A stretch of 64,000 bases of DNA from Brachyhypopomus gauderio (lineage: Eukaryota > Chordata > Actinopteri > Gymnotiformes > Hypopomidae), in the NCBI RefSeq assembly GCF_052324685.1, contig NC_135212.1, positions 23,566,316 through 23,630,315 on the forward strand, written 5' to 3'. A program made the position numbers and the translations under genes. Position 1 is the stretch's first letter, and each line of letters starts with the position of its first letter. Shown in pieces: positions 56,671-64,000 of this stretch. Below the pieces are notes generated by a model, which made no database searches, was not told the origin of the DNA, and was given only the letters and a program-made list of their open reading frames with translations.

Positions 56671-58109
56671 ACGCCGTGCAGAGCCCCCCATATGCTTGGC
56701 CATTCACACGTGCACTGCAGCTGTGGGCGTGGTCACCTGGGTCCTGTTCGCCATAGCGGTCTGTGGGAATGTGGAGGTGCCAGCTGGGTTTGGTTCAACA
56801 TGCGCCATGTGGTCGGTGTGCTGCATGTGCTGGAGACCGAGCTGCAAGGCTGAAACGTGAGCGACGCGTTTCCGTAACACGGGCGGTTAATGGCTCTTAA
56901 ACCTGAAGATTACCGTTCACATCACTCTGTGGTCAGGGTTTACACGTAAGGTCCCTGCAGTTGTGAAACCGGAACGGCTCGTCTTGGGAGCTCACAGCTT
57001 GCCCACATGTACCAGGGGACCGTCAAGTGGTGCATGTTGGGTTTGTTGGGGTTTTTTTTTTTTTGCTTTGAAGTTAGATTGATTGTGGGGTAATTAAGGT
57101 GACCTCTGTGTAACGTGCTGCAGAACTGATATCAGACTGCAAATTGCACTCATGTTGAAGGCAGGTGGTGAATTTATCCTATTTGGACAGGTGGCTTTTT
57201 ATTAGTGTGTGTGAGAGAAAGCGAGAATTAGTGTATCAAAGATCACCATTGCTTTTGCAATCCAGTAATAATTGCTGGAGCACTGTCTCAGTGGAAAGGC
57301 CCTCTCCAAAGTAATGAGATTAGGCATCAAACCAGACAAATAATTATCTCAAAAACAGAAATTAGGAGCTTCTGGAGGGGAAAAAATTATGGAAATGATA
57401 GAGGAGTTTTACTTGAACTTTAAGGTAGTGGTAGAAAGATTTTCCTTGTACCACTATTGAATCAGTATTGGATCTGCTGTGCTCCCAGTTCAGTATGACT
57501 TTTACAGCCCTTGCATTGAGGGGGCGGGTCCCAGTAAAGCTTCCTCAGTCACCTCTGTTCACAGGAGAGGATCAGGCAATGGCTGTCACTGTCACTAATA
57601 TAATTCAAAAATTATGCCAGTGTTGCTAACATTAATCGTTTATCTCATTATGCAGATCTGATATCACCATAGGTAGTGGTCTATAAGCATTGCCAAATAG
57701 CTGAAAGATTGCTTCATTCAATCATGAATGAAGTGCCTCTGTTTTGTCTCCTCTCCCCTTGAGGATTCCTTATGTACACTGAAACTCATTGCTAGGCTAC
57801 AGTAGGTTGTGTCTACTGATAAAGAAGACCATATAAACTAATAGTATGAATAACTATTTCGTAGGATGTAAATCTGAGGTGATTACATGTGACCTGTGTG
57901 TGTGCTTGCATGCGTGTGTGTTTAGCTATCTGGAGGACGCTGTGATGAACCTGGACCACGGGGACCCTGTCACCAGGGACCACATGAGCGCCGTGCTGGC
58001 CCAGGTGCGACAGAAGCTGTTCCAGTTCCTTCAGCAGGACCCCCACAGCCCGCTGAGCAAACGGGCCCGTCGCCTCATGATGATGCTGCAGGGCCTGGTC
58101 AGCCAATAG
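41545..58109 (+). CDS. edc4: EDC4, enhancer of mRNA-decapping protein 4 (Ge-1/Hedls)
   Basis: Twenty-nine coding exons in continuous phase: 41545-41632, 42567-42720, 42986-43097, 43187-43286, 44045-44231, 44432-44579, 44697-44801, 44929-45038, 45289-45372, 45828-45923, 46126-46225, 48252-48432, 48603-48669, 48919-49013, 49201-49391, 49505-49581, 49906-50035, 50614-51122, 51438-51539, 52314-52457, 52557-52590, 52805-52985, 53374-53529, 53668-53783, 54219-54384, 54727-54913, 55610-55829, 55995-56158, 57926-58109. They sum to 4188 bases (1395 residues), near the 1401 of human EDC4. N-terminal WD40 region, Ser-rich linker, coiled coil and helical C-terminus are all present. EDC4 scaffolds DCP2/DCP1 decapping and XRN1 in P-bodies. 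Every exon matches the human protein recognisably. Confidence 0.96.
42323..42499. mobile_element. 177-bp long-inverted-repeat MITE, copy 2 (EDC4 intron 1)
   Basis: Inverted arms gtggacattccaggttcaga ... tctgaacctggaatgtccac, same inner sequence as 28781-28957. Flanks TAGTAATC and TAGTAATA suggest an 8-bp duplication with one change. Confidence 0.8.
43187..48432 (+). CDS. edc4: EDC4 WD40 region (exons 4-12)
   Basis: About residues 118-488. Landmarks: KIQPVAKYDWEHKYYYGNL, ERTLLKGFTGAVTDLAFAH, ALSPDGTVLATASHDGFVKF, LITGADQNQELKMWCTVSW and LSAECLILTDVQRKVLYVME. These form the Ge-1-type beta-propeller. The exon 11 donor is AAG|GTCCGC, an unusually weak site, yet phase and protein continuity into exon 12 (48252) are exact. 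Confidence 0.93.
46226..48251 (+). other. EDC4 intron 11
   Basis: About 2 kb holding the 30-bp minisatellite at 47117-47533. The remainder shows no gene or known element. Confidence 0.8.
47117..47533. repeat. 30-bp minisatellite, 14 copies
   Basis: Unit cacccacttggaggatgtat plus gggtactagg. Nearly all copies are identical. Three copies in a row carry gagaatg instead of gaggatg, and the last has ttgtagg. Because 30 is a multiple of three, several frames on both strands stay open through it. Confidence 0.98.
48603..52590 (+). CDS. edc4: EDC4 Ser-rich linker (exons 13-21)
   Basis: About residues 489-938. Contains MTPDAFLTPSTS, ARSPDVISSASTAMSQDIPE, MASAASALHLLSPRSRNG, PAAPDITRETRNSL and SPKLKRKSKKDDG. 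Exon 18 (50614-51122) is the largest and GC-rich. Its acceptor at 50613 was chosen for phase and protein match. The open frame extends upstream to 50242 without family resemblance. Confidence 0.9.
52722..52797. repeat. (TG)n microsatellite at EDC4 exon 22 acceptor
   Basis: About 38 TG units end 7 bases before the exon 22 acceptor (ggggtcag|CTG). The usual pyrimidine tract is replaced by the repeat. Confidence 0.97.
52805..58109 (+). CDS. edc4: EDC4 coiled coil and C-terminal domain (exons 22-29)
   Basis: About residues 939-1395. Heptad-rich LSELRQSQQELLQRV, LTAVEGTLKENVTKVVKSK, AMFQQ-like SMFQQINDSFKQGTHEY, then SLAMKEQQAAVTSSIMQAMR, SAADLNLVLYVCETVDSQQV and a C-terminus MMMLQGLVSQ. In the family this part mediates oligomerisation, P-body targeting and XRN1 contact. 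Confidence 0.93.
53206..53245. repeat. Short 15-bp tandem repeat
   Basis: About 2.5 copies of cactctcatggggct in EDC4 intron 22. No function seen. Confidence 0.75.
56159..57925 (+). other. EDC4 intron 28
   Basis: About 1.8 kb, GC-rich in its first third. It has a (CA)n tract at 56639-56665. Open stretches show no family resemblance. Confidence 0.75.
56639..56665. repeat. (CA)n microsatellite
   Basis: About 13 CA units in EDC4 intron 28. Confidence 0.95.
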
Positions 58110-59950
58110 CGTGGCCTGCACTGCTGTGGTAGTTTCTGGCACGTTCACGCGCTCCCACGCCGACCTCCCCGATGTACACCTCCCACGCTTCCTTCACACT
58201 TCCCTCGCTGGCTTGCATGATGGGAGTTGTAGTCCAGACCCAGAGACTGGAATTCGCTGTATGATGGCTCTGCACTACATTTCTCTTCAAGCCATCTCAT
58301 AGTAGTTTTTTCAAATTATCACCCTGGTGATGCTTTTGATCCAACCTTTTTGTTTCTGTTTGATTTCTTATTATGTGTTATAATAAGGATAGAATTTATC
58401 TTACTACATGCAGAGAGAGTTTTTTTGTGTCTCCAGAGCATCTGTGTCAATTGTCCTTGCAGTACCATGAGACTTACGGCACTGTTTTTGTGATTGATAA
58501 TTTGGTAGCAAGATGTTTGTCTAGAAAAACTTAATTTTCATCCAGCCAGCATTGAACTACTGGGCAGTTAACTCCTCGATCTGCACATCAGTGCATCAGA
58601 ATAGTCCACCCTGGGCTCAGAATATTCATATCCCTCAAGCCCCATTCAGATTGTCCTGTTAAAGCATGTCTTTTGCCAATAAGGAGCTCAGTTTAGGGTA
58701 TGTTCCACTGAGATGGGCGTTTAGCCGTTTGTGAACTTGCAGTCCTACTGTTTGGTCCTCAGTGGGCAAGCATTTATATGGCATTTATCTGCATTGATAT
58801 AATCTGGCTATATTTATACGCTGGTTCTGTGGTTTTTGTGAAGGCTGTTTTTGTTTCCTCTATAAGAGTCGCGTCTGCCTCTCCGTTTCAGCACACTGGG
58901 TTCTGTTCTCCATGCTCATTGGGTTTGATTTGATGCTGGGTAAACCAACTAAGACCAGAAAGGGTGTTCGGTGGCGTTTAAGCTCAGTTGGCTATTTGTT
59001 TCAAAAAAAGCAATTGCAATTGGAACGGCAAAAGAGGGGATACTGCTTGTCCTCACTGAAGTAAGGACACCTTACAGAAAGTGCCTTATCAGCTTGTTGT
59101 TTATCAGACATTGGTAACTTTGTTTCTGGAGCCCCCTCCAAATAGGACTTGGAACTTTTTTTTTTTTGTCTTTGCTGAAAGTCAGATACCTTCCCATGTT
59201 TTCTTTTCTTGCTGTTAGGGAAGAATTGAAATGGGGCAACCAGGTGTGTAAGAGATTTTAAGTTCTCTAAAAATGTGGCAAATATAATATTTTCTTTTGT
59301 CCCGTTGTCCACTCACAAATATTTGATGTGAGTGACGTTTAGAAGATCAGCCCTGGTTTAGATGCTCGTGGTCTGGCATGTTCTTGGCAAATGTGAGTTC
59401 CAGCAGCATGGTTGGGCCTTTTTATGGTTTGCATCTTTTACTTTTGCAATTTAGGTCCATCGGTATAGGTAATTGTTCAAGAAATTTAAATGCATTTATT
59501 ATTTGCAAATTTCTTTATCTGCAAAACGTAAAACTTGCTTTACTCCTGTTCTGTAACTGAGATTTTTAAGCAGTTATTGATGATGGGAATTTTGAGCTGC
59601 TACTAAGGATATGCTAAGCAGAGAATGCCTGCAGCTACTGTCAAGAGGTATGTATATTCAAATTAAGATGCCTCTTTGCCCCAAGGTTCTCAACCCCATT
59701 GTGTTGGCCAACAGAAACTGGTGCACTGTAAGATATATATTTATAAACTTTTATTTTCTTTTTCAGTTGTATTATGACTGTGTGGACCTCTGACACATCA
59801 TCTCTTTAGAAGCAGATGGGCTGTGATTGGCTAGCTTGACTGTTTTCTGCTCACATTTGTATCACTGGCTGAGAAAAGTTTTGTTGACAGCTACAACCAA
59901 GACTAACCTTTTCCTTATACCACAGTTTTAGGCAGGTAATTGCAGTATAA

Positions 59951-60247
59951 AATAAAAATCAAATGGTTCTGATGCTCTTGAATATTGTTTTAGTAATGTT
60001 TGATACTGATCAGGGTTAAGCATCAAAGTCAAATAGACATGAATATCAGAGGCATGCACAGATGCCCTCTGTTAGAACAAATTGTTTTTCCAAGTTTGTG
60101 TTGAAATACTCAGTCTTGTTTTGGGTATGACCCTTATGGATAATTTGTACTATTTGTTCCATCGTGTTTTGAATTTTGTTCCTTATGCTTGGTTTATTAT
60201 GTTGTATATTTTACACATTTCTTTTACCCTAGATGTTTTGGAATAAA
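59951..60247 (+). promoter_or_regulatory. EDC4 3' UTR end with candidate poly(A) signals
   Basis: AATAAA at 59951-59956 and at 60242-60247. Together with the stop at 58109 this implies a 3' UTR of about 1.9-2.1 kb. Confidence 0.5.
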
Positions 60248-60259
60248 AAAAGTAAATTG

Positions 60260-61380
60260 TTCATTTCAAAGTTTGGTCACTCATTTTGCATTTAAGTGCT
60301 TGTGTCTTCCAAATTACACATATATGGAATAGCAGAAATATACTAAATTGCTGCATCTTTGTCTGTCTGGTGATCCTGTTCTGATTGGTGGCCACAGGTG
60401 GTTGTGACCTCATGTGTTTCTATCCTTTTGCAGCACCCCCGGGAATGGTTCATGAAGATGCCTCCGTTCTCCAAAAAGTGGAGTTCTGCAAAGCACAGTA
60501 TTATTTAAAGAGATAACATACTGATTCCTGCTTTCCTGTGCAGTGACTTGCCACTTGAATCATGCATTGCTTAATTATAGCAGATATCTGTGGTACTCTA
60601 TCAAAGCAGCCTTTTATCTAGAAAGTGAATCGGACAAGTCTGAAGATGTGGCCAACATCAGGCATTTTAAAGATGCTTGGTTACAGTAATGAATATGGTA
60701 GTGAATATAGTACGCTGTTCAGACACACAGCATCTGTAGTCATGCCATGTATGATGTCATGGATGAGCTAGTTGAACATTGTTAAAAAAAAAGAAAATAA
60801 ATAAAGGTTAGACTTTGTGTGTATGTACCTTAACAGAGAAGTGGTTATGGTTGTGCTTTAATTTAAAAAGCTCAGTATTTAAGGAGTCTGATGGGTTTAA
60901 ATTGTAATATTAAACTACACTCCAAAAAAACACTACTCTACAAGGAAGCCATCAATGACTAGAAGGATTTAGCACAAAGTATTTGACTGTAGATCTGATG
61001 AATAATGTATAGCTTCATGTTCCTGTCCTTACAGAAGTGTAACAGCCCTTACATTTACTTTTTTTTCTCCATTGAAAGTTGTTTCATAATACTTATTTTT
61101 GTCCATCTTTTCAAGTATGCCTTCAAAATGTAATTTTCCGGGGACTTGCAACTAAATAATTTACTAGCGTATATAGCTTCTAAAGACAAGGTTATGTCAT
61201 ACACGACAGATAAAACATCCTCACAGTCTTGGTCGACTGTATTGTCCCACTGATGAATGCTAGTGTTTTAAATGATCTATTGTATTATGGAGCACAGCAC
61301 ACAGTTTAGGGGACTGTAGGAAGATCACTGTAAACGCGGGTTAAAGGGGCTCGTGCAGCAAGCTGCCTTTTGGGACGGTA
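60260..61380. other. Intergenic, EDC4 to the neuritin-like gene
   Basis: AT-rich sequence with no supported gene, RNA or element. Confidence 0.6.
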
Positions 61381-61385
61381 CCTAA

Positions 61386-61395
61386 TGACGCGTCA
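61386..61395. promoter_or_regulatory. CRE-like palindrome TGACGCGTCA
   Basis: A perfect 10-base palindrome about 240 bases upstream of the neuritin-like ATG. It is close to ATF/CREB-type sites (TGACGTCA) but has an extra CG, so binding is uncertain. A GC box (ccccgcccc) lies about 30 bases downstream. Confidence 0.35.
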
Positions 61396-61624
61396 GTGTG
61401 GTGGAGTTGCGCTCGTGCAGCAGTCCCCGCCCCTTACTACACACGCACCATTCGGAACCATCAATCTGTTTCTCCTGGCCTGTGTACAAGGCCAGCTCAC
61501 TTTGTGCTAACTGAGAGGGTTACGTTGTCGTACAGAAAACTAGCCACGTAGAAAACGGTACTTCGCGGAATCGCCAACTTGCAAGTGCAGCCGGTCTTTC
61601 CTCTTCCTCCAGGACCTTCTCAGA

Positions 61625-61676
61625 ATGACATCTCTAAGCAGCGTCTGCTTCTTCTTGCCTGTTGCTTTCCATCTAC
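61625..61676 (+). CDS. nrn1l: Probable first coding exon of a neuritin-like gene (NRN1L)
   Basis: ATG at 61625 encodes MTSLSSVCFFLPVAFHL plus one base, then a good donor (C|GTAAGT). The peptide is hydrophobic, as expected for a signal peptide start. Seventeen codons plus one base fits my recollection of the short first coding exon of neuritin genes. Its place right after EDC4, in the same orientation, matches human NRN1L. The cysteine-rich domain exons would lie beyond the window, so this rests on synteny and exon shape. Confidence 0.5.
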
Positions 61677-63600
61677 GTAAGTTACATTCATGACATTGCA
61701 TAGGCTGTGTGTCATTTTCGGTGTTAAACAATGACTAGTGCATTTATTTTGCAAGTGCATACTTCGATCGAACTGATGCTCGTGCCAACACTTCTTTCAG
61801 GTCAATGATTGACGGCGATTTTACGATAGAGTGATTCAGCAGTCAGATTGGTAAACGGAGTCTGGTGACCTGACGACGTTTTATAGAAGTTGATCTGACT
61901 GTTCGAAACGGGGGAAAAACATTTTAATCCTTCAGACATAAGTGCTAATAAGTGCATGATCCTGTCGACCATCTTTTAACCTTTTATCTTAGTCGAGTGT
62001 CAAAAGCTGCGGAATGTGAAAAAAAATCTAAAAGTGATATTTAAAATAATAATTAGGTTCGTGAATTGTGTGCATCTTAGCACCAAAACTGACATGTCGC
62101 AACTAAAAGCCACCGCAGAGTTTTACGTGGCTGCTCGCGTTGCACTCCGCTCACGTGCGCTGCAGAAGTTGCGAAAAGCACCGAGCACCGTTCTGCATTA
62201 CTTCGTCTCTAAGGCGATGTAACATTCTTCATTGCAGGAAAAGGAAAACGTGCTGGTCGAAATAAACCATAAACGAAGGGCATCTGTTCTGATGTGTCTT
62301 AAAGGATTAATTCTCTTTAGAATTACCTGCGCATCCCTAGACTCACGACATTACTACAATAGGCTGTATCTACAGATAAAGAACGCCGTGCAGAATGATC
62401 CCACAATCGTATATTTAGGATCTATATCTATGCAAAGAAAAATAAGCAATGAATGAATAAGCACAAAATTAGTTATAACATCGTGACCATCCACGCACCA
62501 AAAGAGGCGGTGCAAGGACATGCTATAAAGTGGTGATATAACAGTGACATTTTGTTTATTCACAAAACCTACTCAAGAGTCACGCGATCTCACTTTTTAA
62601 AATCCAAGCGATTTCTCCATTTGCTTAGTACCACAGTTTTCAGGGAGTGCCACGGGTGTTTAAAATACTTTTTTCTAGGCCACAACAAACCACTGCAGAA
62701 TTCCTGTACACTTGAAAATGAAAGGATACTCTGGGAATCTGGAGGGACTTAACCCAGTTAACATACTGAATGGCATGTTGACTCCTGACCAAAATGTTCT
62801 TTAAGGTTGAAAACTGCTTTAGGCAATGCGAGTTAATTTTAACGAATTGATTTAGTATAATAGCTATATTAGTACTACATACACATTTTGTTGTCTCTGC
62901 TGCTGCTATGAAGTACAGGAGAGTATTTAATAATGGACGCACCCACCACTAACAGATAGTAATGCCTCTCCTCCTTGCTTTGGTCCTTCATTTATGCTGT
63001 ACGTTTGGTGGAACCTGAGCTATTTTCAAGAACAAAATACGTTCATTAAAACTTCACAAACCATTCAAACGTGGAATGACTGAATAAAAGATGACATATT
63101 TAATGTTGGTTTCTTCCACGTGCGCACGGGCTTTTATCATATTTTCAAATGTCATACCTATATCTACTAACTTTTAGAAGTTAGTACTTTTACCTGCGGG
63201 AGTCATAACGACGACTATGTTCTTTTAGCAACCTGTTTATCCCTGCCAGTGCAATCTGAAGTATAATCTCTGTTCCTATTTTGTTTATTTGAAAAATGCT
63301 TTGTTTTTTTCGGTTTTTACCCTCTTCCTTCGCCCAAAGAAAAATGCATCCTTCCCTGTAAACGGCCGTTTAGGAACCATCTGTCCAACCGTTTTCCTGC
63401 TCTGTTAGCAGTCTAATGTCGTTTTGGAAACACAAATTACTGAAATTAAAGATGTTATTTTAAAATGTGTTCCTTAACAAAACGAACTATTAACAATTAC
63501 TGCGTGAAGGACATCTGTATGGAATGTGAAATGTCCTATTTCTCTAGCCTTGTATACTTCAAAGAAGTTTTTCCTATCTCTTGTCCCCCCCCCCCCTCCC

Positions 63601-63641
<41 letters not shown>

Positions 63642-64000
63642 AACATGGAGTTGCAACTATTATAGCTTTTGCAAATGTAATGGTCTCCACTCTCCTGGGA
63701 TGGCTAGGGCTTTCCACCAACACTGGAGTGTTACTGCAGCAATCTTTGTCCATTCAGTGCAGTTGTGGGGCGCTGATGTTTGTGGAGAATGTCTTGCTCA
63801 GAAATTACATTCCAACTCATCCTAGCTGTGCTAATTTAGGTTGAGATCAGGGTTCTGTACACACAACCGGATACAGTCATGTACAGGAGAGGGAATCCCA
63901 CAAACTGTTGCCACAAAGTTGGCAGTATATAATTGTCTAAAATGCCTTTGACTGTGGTGACATTACCATTATTCTTCACTGGAACTAAGGGGCCATGCAC
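61677..64000 (+). other. Probable NRN1L intron 1
   Basis: About 2.3 kb without recognised coding sequence. It contains a C run followed by a (TG)n tract at about 63586-63640. Confidence 0.5.
63604..63640. repeat. (TG)n microsatellite
   Basis: About 18 GT/TG units directly after a C10 run. Confidence 0.95.

Overview
This is vertebrate nuclear DNA, most probably from a teleost fish. Coding sequence is split into short exons with GT-AG introns. The proteins are close to human family members but not identical. The repeats are of fish type: hAT miniature elements with 8-bp target duplications, a ZBED/hAT relic, L2-like LINE pieces, and many CA/TG microsatellites. Exon models were built by reading splice sites and checking codon phase by hand, with family proteins recalled from general knowledge. 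No alignment was run.

Layout. (1) 394-20144, minus strand: RANBP10, exons 1-11, with the 3' end off the left edge. (2) 20145-21299: head-to-head intergenic/promoter region. (3) About 21300-30661, plus strand: TSNAXIP1. Its first two introns are almost wholly repetitive. They hold a (CCTA/CCCA)n array broken by two hAT MITEs, and a decayed ZBED-type hAT transposon that itself holds a MITE and an antisense LINE fragment. (4) About 31380-40105, plus strand: NUTF2, with a non-coding first exon, three shared coding exons and two alternative terminal coding exons 3.7 kb apart. (5) 41545-58109, plus strand: EDC4, 29 coding exons, 1395 codons by my count, with a long 3' UTR to about 60250. (6) 61625-61676, plus strand: a probable first coding exon of a neuritin-like gene (NRN1L), the rest off the right edge. 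61677-64000 looks like its first intron.

The order RANBP10 - TSNAXIP1 - NUTF2 - EDC4 - NRN1L, with the same relative orientations, matches human 16q22.1 as I know it. CENPT and THAP11, which lie between TSNAXIP1 and NUTF2 in human, are not visible here. The genes are not one pathway: an E3-ligase (CTLH-complex type) scaffold, a sperm/cilia-type coiled-coil protein, the Ran-GDP import factor, and an mRNA decapping scaffold.

Most worth a second look: the duplicated last exon of NUTF2; a 50-bp minisatellite that has copied the exon 9 splice donor of RANBP10 several times; a general crowding of simple repeats against RANBP10 splice donors; two overlapping perfect palindromes sharing one arm; and the nested transposons in TSNAXIP1.
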